This document shows, piece by piece, positions 22,393 to 35,421 of a DNA stretch of 45,194 bases. Source of the DNA: Elysia marginata. Its lineage: Eukaryota > Mollusca > Gastropoda > Plakobranchidae. The notes beneath the pieces were generated by a model. It searched no databases. It was not told where the DNA came from and worked only from the letters and a program-made list of their open reading frames with translations. Location: positions 117,247 to 162,440 of the forward strand of contig BMAT01011726.1 in the NCBI GenBank assembly GCA_019649035.1. The letters run 5' to 3'. The stretch's first letter is position 1. Each line of letters begins with the position of its first letter. The position numbers were made by a program, and so were the translations under genes.

Positions 22393-24097
22393 GTAAGGCG
22401 GTTATGAAACATTGCACAATATATATCTACACGCCAACGACACAGGCACTTTTCTGACTTTCTCCAATAAATGTGTATCATATAACTGTGTAATGAAAGC
22501 CTTACTATGCTTATATAACATGCTACGACGCTGTACATGAATAAGATGCTATGAGAATATGTAAACAATGTAGTAACCCATTTATTTTGCAATATATTTT
22601 ACTTACACTGCTTTTAAAAATGTAGATTTTCTACTCCATTTATCAAACTTGTATTCTTTTTATGTAGGTTTATTTATTTGCTTCGCATTTATAACCCGCT
22701 TCAACATGACGTATCTAGCTGATGGTATTACTTTCTTGTAATTTTTTTTTGTTTATTACGGCATGTTTCCGATTATTGCTTTTCTACTGTTTATCAGTGT
22801 ACGCCTTTTTGTAGACCGGCTTACTGCTATTAAGGAATTGCTTCATCTGCTATGTACTTGGTTATGCATCTGATTTCGACCAAATGATTGAGACACTGCC
22901 ATGCATTTATTGTTTTTTATTTTTTTCCTTTTTAAGCCGCTTTAAGTCTATATATACATTTACTACATATTTACATGATTGTGACACTGCCATGCATTTA
23001 TTGTGTTTTATTTTTTTGCTCTTTTTCAGTCGCTTTAAATCCATATATACGTTTACTACATATTTACATGATTGTGACACTGCTATGTATTTATTGCGTT
23101 TTATTTTTTTCTCTTTTTCAGTCGCTTTAAATCCATATATACGTTTACTACATAGTTACATGATTTTTTGACACTGCCATGCATTTAATATGTTTTATTT
23201 TTTTATATTTTTTTTCAGTCGCTTTAAATCTATGTATACATTTACTACATATTTACAGGGGCATGACATTGGTATACTTTGCATGCTTTTTTTTAAATCA
23301 AAACAGGAACTTAAACCTTTTTGGGACACTCTCTTTTGATAAAGAGGCATTTGTGTAACATAGACAAGCCATCAGAAGTTTTCAACAGATTTTAAAGGCG
23401 TTAATTTTTTTGTATGATGTTATGGATACAGAAAATGTCCATCCATTTCATAATAGAGCGTAGTTTTATAATTGTCATGCAGATACACTATTTCAAGTAG
23501 ATGGTTTTGAAAAGAAATTTTAGAAACTGAATACATTTGATATAAATTGTTTCCAGAAATCTACTTTTGGGCACTAAATCTATTCCTCTTTAAAATTAAG
23601 TAAAGGTGAACAATGTTATATCACGTTATGGTTAAAGTCCTTTGAACTTTGGCTATATCAATGGTGTTAGAGCAAGCGGGCATATAATTGGTACTAATAT
23701 CTTATTTTCCTAAGAGTCAAAGTTTATAAACTGTGGTACTCTTGAATAAAACTGTAAAGCAATACCTTTTTTCAATTCTCAGATGATCATCTGTTTTAGA
23801 CAAGTTTAATTCCATGGGTTGTCCCATTTTCCCATTCATTTTGTGTACAAAATTGGCTTTTTCACGATAAGGTTTTTCCACTTTTAATAAAATTCAGAAT
23901 TTAAAAAAATTTTTCAAAGTAACTCATGAACAAATATGTGCCTAATGGGTAAAAATGTTTTGATTTTCTAAGAGTTGGCTTCCTGAGCTATTTAAAAAAC
24001 CGTTCTATAAGTTTTTCTGGAGCACCCTTGTTTTGGAACTTAAACAGAAACAAGAGCTCATCTATAATATGTTAAAACTCATTTTTTTTTGCCACAG
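22393..24097 (+). other. Intron
   Basis: A 1.7 kb AT-rich intron holding the four-copy repeat at 22890-23265. It ends TTTTTTTTGCCACAG. No coding island. Confidence 0.7.
22890..23265. repeat. Four-copy tandem repeat, 91-95 bp
   Basis: Four copies beginning with (G)ACACTGCCATGCATTTATTG and ending in TTTACTACATATTTACATGATT, starting near 22890, 22981, 23074 and 23169. Each contains a TTTTTCAGTCGCTTTAAATC word, which resembles a 3' splice site, but no donor follows. The 95-codon frame across it is a by-product. Confidence 0.9.
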
Positions 24098-24145
24098 TGA
24101 GAGGGGGTGCCTTAGACCTTCATGGCCACCATCGAGATGGACAAG
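24098..24145 (+). CDS. Gly/His linker exon, copy 3
   Basis: A 48-base phase 1-1 exon between TTGCCACAG and GTCAGA. It encodes RGGALDLHGHHRDGQ. H-G-H-H and the flanking residues are kept in all three copies, with changes only at two residues (Gly to Ala, variable to Asp). Confidence 0.87.
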
Positions 24146-24853
24146 GTCAGAATTAGTATAATTTTGCCACAGAGCACCTAATTTTTTTTTTAATGTAGAA
24201 AGTCAATAATTATTGATTTTAATGTAAACTTGACTTTGACCTGTCTTTTTATATAAATGTCATAAAATGATCGATTATAAAAATTAAAAACGAACACAAT
24301 GATTTGCTTACATTCTTCTATTTAAAATCAGGAGCTTACCAAACATAACGTTTTGTAAAACACCGGTTTAGTTTATACAATAGTCTGTTATGACAATAGT
24401 TAAATCTATGTTCAAAGCTATTTTTTACCAAAACATAGACACATCCATTCGTAATTCTCATAACATATTCTTCTCAATTTCTTGTAAAAACTATTTTAAA
24501 CACAATATTTTGATTTTGGTTCCAAACATGAAAACTTTTTTTAGAACTGTTTGTCTTCTTTTCGTTTTAAAAGAAGCATAATTTCGTTACTTTTTTCTCA
24601 TGACTATTATTATATTTATGTACCAAAGATTTGCACAATTTATATTACAGCATATATCCTAATTCTTTGATACTTTTAGTAATATTTATACAACCAAAAA
24701 AAAACCCATTGCCCTCTCGATCTTTTAGTATAAAGCTTTGTTTTAATAAGAACCCTTTTAACTTCTATGTTGAAATTTGTTGTATGAATTTATACTCGTA
24801 TTCTTTGCGTCTTTTTTCACAAAAAAACTTTACGTGGACATAACTATGGATAG
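24146..24853 (+). other. Intron
   Basis: An AT-rich intron. The frames at 24390 and 24631 are AT-driven. It ends AACTATGGATAG. Confidence 0.65.
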
Positions 24854-25411
24854 ACCCTAAAAAGCTGGACCTTGCGTTTTTGGTTCACACATCAAAGGAC
24901 ATTGACGGTGATAAGTATCGGGACCTAAAAGACTACATGCGTGACGTCGTAGACAATGCAGACATCGATTCCGGGGCCGTACGGGCCGGCGTGGTGTTAT
25001 ACAGGCATGATGGCACTGTGATGATTCCACTATATCGTTTCCTCACTAAAAGCTCATTGCAGGCAGCAATCGGCCAGCTCCCTTTGATGCCCAGCGACTT
25101 CGCTGACTTGGCTAAGGGCATGGAGGTTGTCAGAAAAAATTTCTTCAACCCCGAGGTAGGAGATAGAGAAGACGCCCCCAACGGTGTAATAATCCTTACT
25201 GATGCTGATGCGAACTTGAATGAAGGAGACATACCAAGATATGCCCACATGCTACGAGACTCTGGAGCTAGAATTGTCACAGCAGGTATAGGACTGGCCG
25301 CCAGCGACCAGCTGCCCCATGTTGCATCGGATAAATCAGCTCTTTTGGGTATAAGTGACGTTGGTGAACTCCCTTGGATTGTGGACCCCGCAAGAGAGCA
25401 GTTCCCACCGC
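24854..25411 (+). CDS. vWA domain exon 8 (type B, copy 3)
   Basis: A 558-base exon (186 codons), phase 1-1, from CTATGGATAG to GTAAGG. It opens PKKLDLAFLVHTSKDIDG with His at 24886-24888. It is more diverged from vWA4 and vWA6 than they are from each other: DKYRDLKDYMRDVVDNADID, LYRFLTKSSLQAA and NFFNPEVG are private. IILTDADANLN keeps the last MIDAS Asp; ADLAKGM lacks the Thr. From the GDREDAPN block to the end it is nearly the same as the other two, so the C-terminal half may have been converted. No cysteine. Confidence 0.92.
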
Positions 25412-26823
25412 GTAAGGATATGCAATTTTTATTAATACCGACAACAGCCAAGAGAATGCCATGCACAGCTTTGCGCTGGATATACACATGCCTTGTCCAG
25501 CTTCAATTTGTATCCCTAAACGCTTTCTCAATGAGACTGATTTTCCTCAGCTAATTCTCTAGAGTTTTCTTTTAAGGTAGACAATATATTATTTATTGAG
25601 CTGCCTATCCCTTGATTTCTTAATCTTATTCGTAACATTAATTGTCTGTGTATGATTGGAAAAAAAGAGTCTTATCAATTTTATGAACCTCACCCTTAGA
25701 AGAAAAAAATTGAAACTCTGTGCATGAGCTGTGTTGTATTTACGTGATAAAACTGAAAAAAATAACAACTGTGTTTTAAAAAATCATTAATAAATTAATG
25801 TAAAAATAATAGAAGCAGCCAAGAAGTTGCTTGCCACTATTATATCAACATTTTAACTGCTTTTCTAGGAAAAAATTATCTTTTTTCCAAGCACTTACAT
25901 TATGTTGGTTTTTGCTTTTTAGTGCCGCAAAAACATTGTTTCATGCACTTACATTATATTGCTTTTTACTTTTTAATGCCACAAAATTATAAAAAATATA
26001 ACATAATTATTTTACATTTCCGGATTTTACTTTGGCCTAGCTTGGTTTTGTTTACTTTTCTCTACTTCTTTTATTGCAACATTTCTGGCTTTTTAGCCTA
26101 AGTTTTATACCTGGTAACAATCTTTAAAAAAAACATCTGTACATTCACAAATGCTTTTAATTTCATGAAATCACTCTACTTATATCTGATTTTCTGTTCA
26201 ATATTGTTGTTTTTTGTTGTTTATGAGCCTGTTAAGAATAAAAAGAGCAAATTTTACAATTTGAAAATTTAAAACTGCTTTTTTTCTTATTTAAGACTAA
26301 CTTTGTCTTTTTGACAAAATGCTAATAACTTCAAAATTGTTGTCTGTTATTGCTCTTTTTTCTCGCTTTATATTCAAATCCCATGTTATACATAAATCTA
26401 CGAGTAAATGTGCATTGCTGTATTGTTTGTAATTGGTGTCTTTTTTGCAATGTATCCCTTTTCACCGTCTCGCAGTTTTTTTTTACATATTCTATCGAAC
26501 AATTTTGAGTTATTCTTCTTCACTCATTACTATTAACATGCACCTCTTTTTTGGCTTTTTTATACCGATGTTTTATATGAGTTTGGTTTGTTTTTATAAT
26601 CTTACAAATGTGCATGAACAGTAAGTTTTGCCATGTCTGTTATTCAGTGGTGATGTCTGTATTTCTCCACAGGCCGCAGTATCTGTTTTTGCTACAAATT
26701 CTTTTTTGTTGAAGCTTGTTTATCAGCGTCTCCTTTAAAACTTCATCAATTTCAATATTCCTTAAAGATAAGCTTTGCTGAAGATTATCACAGTCCACTT
26801 TATTTTCTTCTTTTGTGCTACAG
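25412..26823 (+). other. Intron
   Basis: A 1.4 kb AT-rich intron with a 54-bp duplication at 25891. It ends TTTTGTGCTACAG. No coding island. Confidence 0.65.
25891..25989. repeat. Two-copy tandem repeat, 54 bp
   Basis: Two copies starting GCACTTACATTAT at 25891 and 25945, each followed by a T-rich stretch and TAGTGCC/TAATGCC plus GCAAAA/ACAAAA. Confidence 0.75.
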
Positions 26824-26871
26824 TAAACCCTGAATCCCAAACAACAATGATGCCGACGTCCACTGCCGGAG
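26824..26871 (+). CDS. Thr-rich linker exon 1, unit 3
   Basis: A 48-base phase 1-1 exon between TGTGCTACAG and GTAGGT. It encodes NPESQTTMMPTSTAG with Leu (C + TA) from the split codon with vWA8. It has the same position and character as exon 1 of units 1 and 2, but a different sequence. Confidence 0.75.
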
Positions 26872-27902
26872 GTAGGTGAAATCTGTCTAGTCTGAATACA
26901 AATTCATCTCTGTGAACAAATAAAACATCTCTAATCAACTCCGTCTATTTAACCTGACCCACTGAAGAGTTTTGATGCATAACGTCATAATGTACCAACA
27001 TTATTCATCAGTTAGTTTTCCATATAAATGAATGTTTGAGGTTTTCCATAGAAATTATCGGTTTTTTTTTTTGCCAAAAAGGTGATTTCAGTTTTTTTTA
27101 AGGTCCAGCTTTCAATCATTCATTTAGAGTTAGAAAAAAAATTATGGAAAAGACCACCCCCATAATCCGTACCTTTTGAGTGTTTTTTGTTTTTTTTAAA
27201 TTTCCTGTATGACTCCGAAGCATGAGTTTTACGACTGCTGTCTGACTTTCTTGGTGTTTCCCTGCATGCAGTTTAAATCCTACTCTAAGTAAAAAAAAAT
27301 TAAATAAAATAAAAACATCACCTTATAAATAAATTAAAGAGAAGTCGCAGTAGAGCTGTATAGATAAGTAAATTTAGAGCTTAAATGTATAACTTCCTTG
27401 AAAAATTAATTTGTTCAGAGTATAAGTCTTACTTTACACATGTTTTATTTTCTAGGATGAATTCAATGTATGAGTTTTACGTCCGCTATTTAACTTTCTT
27501 GTCGTTTCTCTCCATTCAGTTTAAATCCTACTCAAAGTAAAAAGAAATACTATACAAAAATATCACCGTAGAAGTAAATAAAACAGAAGTCGAAGTAGAG
27601 CTGTAGGGTAAAGGAACTTAACGTACATTTAAAGCTGAAATCTGTACGTTACTTAAACAATTTAATATGTTACGGTACAAGTCTTATATTTTATTTGTTT
27701 TAATTTCTGGTATGAATTCAATGCATGTAATTTACGTCCGCAGTTTTCTAACTTTCTTGATGTTTTCCTGCATGCAGTTTTACTAACGAACCAATCAATG
27801 TCTCAGACAGTTTTAACATTATCAGCAGTTCGCTGAAAACTGACTGCATGCATCTAGCACGTAGTTGAAGTTTGCTGTGCATGCTCTGTTACGATTCCAC
27901 AG
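26872..27902 (+). other. Intron with 250-bp tandem repeat
   Basis: An AT-rich intron containing the repeat at 27205-27790. It ends GTTACGATTCCACAG. Confidence 0.7.
27205..27790. repeat. Tandem repeat, about 250 bp, 2.3 copies
   Basis: Three related segments carry GAGTTTTACG(A/T)C-CGC/CTGC, AACTTTCTTG (near 27244, 27492 and 27750) and CTGCATGCAGTTT or TCCATTCAGTTT. The first two continue with AAATCCTACTC and AGAAGTCG(C/A)AGTAGAGCTGTA. The third is cut short. Confidence 0.8.
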
Positions 27903-27953
27903 ATACTACTGCTGTCTCTGAACCCGAGACTACAATAATACCCACAGCAGAGG
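27903..27953 (+). CDS. Thr/Glu-rich linker exon 2, unit 3
   Basis: A 51-base phase 1-1 exon between ATTCCACAG and GTCAGT. It encodes TTAVSEPETTIIPTAE with Asp from the split codon, then starts Gly/Glu. Composition matches the other Thr/Glu linkers. Confidence 0.75.
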
Positions 27954-29569
<1,616 letters not shown>

Positions 29570-29596
29570 AGACAACTGAAATGCTTACAACAGAGG
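29570..29596 (+). CDS. Micro-exon linker 3, unit 3
   Basis: A 27-base phase 1-1 exon between TATTTCCCAG and GTTAGT. It encodes TTEMLTTE with Glu from the split codon. Short, but phase, Thr/Glu content and position all agree with the linker series. Confidence 0.65.
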
Positions 29597-30317
29597 GTTA
29601 GTACATCATAAGACTAGACATAATTATTGTAGATAAAAAACCCTGCACTTTAAGAGAAAAAATTAGTGGGCTTTTTTGGTTCAGGCAATGTTACGAACGA
29701 AATAGCTGAAAAATAGATGTAAATTTAAAATAAAGTAAAATATCTTACTTGCTTAATAGTTAGGTTTAGTTATATATGTGCAGTTCAATTTCTCACATAG
29801 AAGCCTAAAGATGAATAAAATCATTTTGTAAGAAATAAATCTTTTTAAGTGTAAGTATGTATTTTGTAAAACTTTTCTTCAAAGCAAGACAGCGGCTTTG
29901 GTTGATCTGTTAGAGATGATAAGCGTTAACCTCAGATTTACCTACAGCATGAATCTACTTAGCCTGGTAGTTCGTGTTTGTTTTGCATGTTTGAACACGT
30001 TTTCCAACTTCTAAGTACACAAAATACGGTTTTGGGTGTTTCCTAGCTCTGAGCAGTCAGACTTTGACACTTTTTTATTGCCTATACTTAATGCCTTGGT
30101 ACTGGTAAAGACCTTTGTGTTTGTTTTTACTTGTAATGGTATTAATTACCAAACCAAATAAAACACTTCAGTATTAAAAACATACAAAAACTCGTGATCA
30201 ATTAATGATTCTAATCCTAAATGTAAGTGACGAAGGCAGAAGCCTGAATTAGTTTCACAGTCGTGTTTCTAGTTTTAAAAACCTCAAACATAATATATTT
30301 TTGTTTTCAATTTTCAG
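29597..30317 (+). other. Intron
   Basis: An AT-rich intron ending TTTTCAATTTTCAG. No coding island. Confidence 0.65.
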
Positions 30318-30350
30318 CTGTGGAGACAGATGCTCCCACAACAGAGAAAG
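30318..30350 (+). CDS. Thr-rich linker exon 4, unit 3
   Basis: A 33-base phase 1-1 exon between CAATTTTCAG and GTCAGT. It encodes VETDAPTTEK with Ala from the split codon. VET at the start recalls linker 4 of unit 2, and the donor GTCAGT is the same as in the other linker 4 copies. Confidence 0.72.
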
Positions 30351-32307
30351 GTCAGTTACCTGGTGTGATGTTGCTGCATGAATTTACAATTTGAATGACA
30401 CAAAAAATATATATTTTTTTAGAATAGACGTCTGTAAAATGTCTCCTATGCGTCCATAAAAGGCGCAAGGTTGACAGAAATAACTCATAAATATTTTTTT
30501 TGAGCATTTGAAAAATAATGAGTGAGATTTAGTGATAACAATTGCATGGTTAGATTAGTAGGTTTTGATTAAAACGTAACACATCATTGCAGCGCCTCAT
30601 TCATCATTATAATAATCAAAATAGGAACTCGAATAGGGAATAATATTTACACATATTACGTTACGGCAGCCAACCATTTCATCTTACACTCCTAATGTTG
30701 CCCAAATTGCATTGCGAAAGATTTTTTTTATTTTATTCATATTGTGTGAACATAAACATTTTTGAAATTGTACGCTTGTCTGGGAACAAATCATATTTTG
30801 TTTTTATTCTTTGAAACTTAATCCGTTGTTTAAATAAGGCAATGGTTCTTTACATACGAAGACTTCCCTGGAAAAACGGTAGTAGTCACAAAATGACCCT
30901 CGTACACAAAATCATCTGTCACACAAAATTACATTATACAGCTATATATTGTAAAACAATACCAAAACATGTATAAGTAAATATAGTTTTGGATAAAACA
31001 AACTTGTTGAAGTAAGGAGCTCTATTAGGTGATTATTTAACATTTAAAAGAGAAAACTTCACTGAATTTTTTTATGTGACTACTGCCTTTTTTCTCGTGG
31101 AATCTTCATACATGATTGCAATATAGCATTCTATTTACAGGGTCTAAATAGTTTTTTATGTTGTGCATTTTCTTCTTTTTTTGCGATCCGGCAACCAAAA
31201 CATGTAAATTTATAGATGTGAAAATATATATCTAATTGCATCTGTCTATGGCCACATATATATTATTATATATATTAAATCAGCTGACGACTGTTTTGTA
31301 AATTTTATGATTTTTTTTAAACACTGAAATTAGAGATGCTTTTTACATAGAATACAGGACAGTAGTTAATGTCGATGCATAACTATGTATTTTATTACAC
31401 ATTCAAAAAACAATACTTCCCTTGACATATCTGCTCAGACGATATTTCAAGCCTGTTGCAGTAAATTTAATGATGTTGCCCTAATCAAAACAGAATGGTA
31501 TTAAAGAGCGTTTTTATATAGCGCTTAATCCACTAATATGCTCTAAGGGCTGTACATGGGTTCCCTGATAGGCCATAATAATCAATATACCTTCCGAACT
31601 TACAGAGGAGTAGCAAGTTAAGCGCATCACTCTAGCATTCTGACAAGATCTTTCACTGCCTATAGTCGGGTACTTGTTTAACGCATGAGTGAGGCGAAGA
31701 AATGTGTGTAAATAGCCTTTCTCGAGGGCTAAACGCTGACCTGCTGAAAGCCGAGCGTCTACCACTAGACCACGAAACCACAATATTAAATATGGATTCT
31801 CCTGAAATCGTCAATGTTTAAACGTCTTTCAACTGCCAGCCTCTAAACCTAATCGTTTTACTTTTTTTAGTTCGTCGGACAACTTTTTATTGAGATGATG
31901 TCGGAATTATAGTTACGGTAAAATACCATCTTTTGTTAGTGGTTAGTATTTAAATACAGCTTATATTTTAGTTTAAACTTTATGCTCAATTTTTAAAATG
32001 TTTGTAATATATAGTCTAAGTAGGACCTTTTAGTTGCTAATAATATGCGAATACTAGACACATGTAGACGAAACAGGGGTTCAAAGATTCGAAGAATTTC
32101 AATGATTACATCCATGTCAAAATCTGTGGTTCTCATCGTAACTGCTGTATTGTTATGGTTAAAATGTTTGAACTACACTTTTATCTACAAATGTATATCC
32201 TCCCTTTCATCGTGTTTCAAACCATTTCAGCAATAACTTGCTGTAAAGTTTGTAATTTCATTATCTTGATGAATTAAAAATTCAAACTTTAACAAAAGTC
32301 ATCTCAG
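30351..32307 (+). other. Intron with SINE
   Basis: A 2 kb AT-rich intron holding the SINE-like element at 31505. It ends AAAGTCATCTCAG. No coding island is supported. Confidence 0.65.
31505..31790 (-). mobile_element. tRNA-derived SINE-like element
   Basis: On the minus strand the element opens TCGTGGTCTAGTGGTAGACG, a tRNA A-box-like start. The B box is degenerate (CAGCGTTTAGCCCTCG). It ends with AAGCGCTATATAAAAACGCT. It is GC-richer than the flanking intron. An 89-codon minus frame inside it has no meaning as a protein. Target-site duplications were not identified. Confidence 0.65.
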
Positions 32308-32880
32308 CCACACCCCGAGAAAGCAACGAATTGGATCTCGTATTCCTGATGCACACGTCAAGGCGCATGAAGGAAGCCGACTACGACTACTATAAAGACT
32401 TCATGCTGGACACCATCTCTGGTGCGAACATCGATAACGGTGAGGTTCGAGTCGGCGCCGTGATCTACAGGAAGAAAGGCTCTGTGGTTTTCCCACTCAA
32501 CAGGTACAGGTCGAGAAATAACCTGGAAGACGCTATAAACCGGCTTCCTTTCCAGCCTGGGACGTACTCTAACCTAGCGTCAGGCATGGACGTTGTCCGG
32601 GAGAATCTGTTCACGCCCGACGCCGGCGACAGAGAAGACGTTCCAAACGCCGTCATCGTCGTCACGGACTCCGACTCCACCTCTGACGTGGACAGAATCC
32701 CAGAGTCTGCCCGGAAGCTCAAAGACGCCGGGGTGGAGATCTTTACAGCGGGCATCGGGCTAGACACCAGTGGAGAACTTCCAGCCCTCGCATCAGGAGG
32801 GGACAGTGGTGTCTTAGCGGCAAATAGCGTGAGAGGCCTCACTCCCATGAGAGACGAAATCGTTCTCCAAATCCCTGCGT
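32308..32880 (+). CDS. vWA domain exon 9 (type A-like)
   Basis: A 573-base exon (191 codons), phase 1-1, from ATCTCAG to GTAAGA. After TPRESNE comes LDLVFLMHTSRRMKE. His at 32352-32354 replaces the MIDAS Asp and Arg replaces the second Ser. SNLASGM lacks the Thr, and VIVVTDSDS keeps its Asp. GDREDVPN and FTAGIGL are present. The GC content is visibly higher than in type A copies 1-3. It follows four linkers, as type A domains do, and has the type A features GEVRVGAVIY and IPA at the end, so I read it as a diverged A. The frame stays open about 79 codons into the intron, giving a hydrophobic stretch that I regard as chance. No cysteine in the exon. Confidence 0.92.
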
Positions 32881-35379
32881 GTAAGAAGAAGCGCATGAAA
32901 GCTTTACGTTTTGCACCCGTCGCACCGAAGGACAAGAGATTGCAGCAGCCACTTGTATTATCTATACACACAATCATATCTATTGGAAGCGCTATAGGAG
33001 CGAGGGTTCATTTTAAAAATAAATATAGCATCAACGCTGTGGCTTTCATATTCGCTTTGCTTATAACTGTATCTTTAAATGCTAGCATGTTGGTGAGTGG
33101 CTTTAAATGTGCTCTGTGATGTCTTGCTCCTGCTGCTAAAGCTTCTCTGTCAAACTGTAGAATGTTGTGCTATTCTAACGTAGTGAGGGAATGGAACAAC
33201 TTTTATTAGCTTTCTATCAAAACTAACGTAGACTCTAATTCATTTATTACACTGCAGCTACTAGACAAGCAAGACAATCAATATAAGCTTGTCACTTTTA
33301 AATCATTTTCCTGACATTTTTGTCTCAAAACATACCTATCGTTTATGCTCCTCTCATTTCTACAAAAATGCCTCTGACAATTCTTTTTTTATCTGTTACT
33401 TCTGCATTTTCAAAATCAGTGGGTTTTAAACCGGTGTCTTCTTCGCTGTATTTAACATGTCGCTTTTTTCACTTTTGCTTACTTTTTACGTTTAAAATTT
33501 GCACACCAAAATTTTATACTATTTAAAAAAATGTTTTGTGTTATACTTCAGTTACAAACATCAGTTTAGATACCTCCGCTTAAACTTTGAACAAAAATGT
33601 CATGAACGATAAATATAAAAAAGCAATACTTCAGGACGGATGTCAATAACTCACTTTTCTCTTTTTTCTCCTAACAATGACCTCATCAAAGTCAATTATG
33701 TGGTATTCCTATCAAACTATAATTATTTTTTCACAGAGTAACATTCAAGTTTCAGTTGAAACGAAGCCAGATTTCTTCCTAGCATAAAATATTTTATTTT
33801 TAAAAGACCGGAACAATAATTTTTTTGTAAGGGGGAAACAACCTCTCAGTAACTTAGGAAGTAGGCTACACGTAAACCCCAAAAAAGTTCTGCTAAATTT
33901 AACGCTGGAACAAAGTGATTGTTAAACATGTATTAGCTGCTTCATTGATATGATCACTTAAAAGTATTACTGTGCTTTTTTGTGTGTGTCCTTGTCTCCA
34001 TTTTTTTTCTTCTTAATAAAAAAGGCATGCGAGTTTGCACTTTTTTGAATTCCCCAAATATTGGCCGGTTGAAAAGTGTTGAAAAATTATTCCAGGGCTG
34101 TGGTATATTATGCTATATTGTCGCTTTTTTGCCTTTGAAAAAATCCAAACTAGAGGCTTTGTTTTGCTTTTAATGTACGCTTTTAATGTTTAACTCTGCT
34201 TTCACAGGGAATGTGATTAATCTAAAAAGAAAGATAAACAGCCTTTTCATGGACGCCAGTTTTATCACGCCAAACGCGCTTTTTGCTAGGTTTAGTCACA
34301 ATAAAAAATAGCAAACGCTAATTTGTGCGCTGGCTTTTGATCGCGAGCAATTTATATCTTTAAAACATCATTATCAATAAACTAGATATAATTGAAAATA
34401 ACGGAAATGCAAGTATTATCTAAACTTTGCCGTTTGTTTTCTTTTAGATATATCGCGCACATGCTTTTCAAATTATAGTAATTAAAGAAAAATAATATTT
34501 TAGCTACTTTGAGTCTCACCTGGAGAAAATTAAAATTTGGTTATTCTTAAATAACTTTTAATTAGCCTATTGAAAAACATCTTTTAATTAACTTAAGTGC
34601 TTAATTTTAAAGTAATTGTACAAGGACTTTTGTCCTTAAAGGCCAAACATTTCAAACGATTTGTGTCAACTTTCTTCTTATCGCTTCAAAGTTTTCTACG
34701 GTAATCAAGACTATTCTGTGGTCATAGTTGGGCGGCCGAAATTACATCGTATGTTTTGGAGGTAACAATTTATTGTGTGTCCAAAAAGGGTGCGTATTTT
34801 TTGTGCTGTAGTATTAATCGCATTCCCTTTTTCGCGTATGAAAAATCACCTTCTTTTTGTACGCAAATTCTATTTACTATAATTTAGCCAATCTGTGTAT
34901 CTTTGCAGTCTATTCGATTTCATTGCTATAAGTTTGTTATAATATTTTATTTAAATGGACTAAAATGAAAACTGTTAAAAACTTTTTGTAGCAAAGTTGT
35001 AATTACTGTCGAATTCTTGTTTTCATTAAAGCAAATTTAACCGTGTTCTTCCAGCATACAGAGTTTTTTGATGTTATGAATTTGCTCCAACTCTATATTA
35101 ACATTGGTATCATATATTCAGATTGATGTAAAAACAAACTTACTTTTGAATTCTTTTTCTTTTTTTATGCAAGAAACAGCTGCAAATGTTTGAAACGGAA
35201 AGTTCTCATCATTTACTTTATTTTACATACAAGAAATCCAACCCATAAACAAAATGAATCAATTGAGTTTGATGTAATTTCAAGGACAAATATATGACAT
35301 TTTCTATTAAATGACGTTTATATATCCCGTGTATTTTCCTGTGAGACTTATACAAATGTGTTTCTTATTTTGTTCACAG
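32881..35379 (+). other. Long intron
   Basis: A 2.5 kb AT-rich intron, T-rich between about 33300 and 34200. It ends TATTTTGTTCACAG. No coding island is supported; the frames at 33320 and 33982 are AT-driven. Confidence 0.65.
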
Positions 35380-35421
35380 TGAGACGCAGGTTCAAAGATG
35401 TGTTTTTGCCAACATGGGAAG
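35380..35421 (+). CDS. Linker exon after vWA9
   Basis: A 42-base phase 1-1 exon between TTGTTCACAG and GTCAGT. It encodes RRRFKDVFLPTWE with Leu from the split codon. It sits where the Gly/His linkers sit in earlier modules and shares the TGAG start of the exon, but it is basic and aromatic and has no His cluster. Confidence 0.72.

Larger units (their letters stand above)
17346..24097 (+). repeat. Higher-order duplication, unit 2 (6.75 kb)
   Basis: The second copy of the block starting at 10222: same six-exon order plus linker, same exon lengths (48, 558, 42, 54, 54, 39, 591) and alignable introns. It differs by an AAT microsatellite expansion at 19314 and by the tandem repeat at 22890 after the type A exon. 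Confidence 0.82.

Noticed and set aside
24933-25487. 184-codon minus-strand frame opposite vWA8, with similar frames opposite vWA2, 4, 6, 9 and 10
   Set aside because: Mirror frames of the conserved vWA coding strand; they change where the plus strand changes synonymously.
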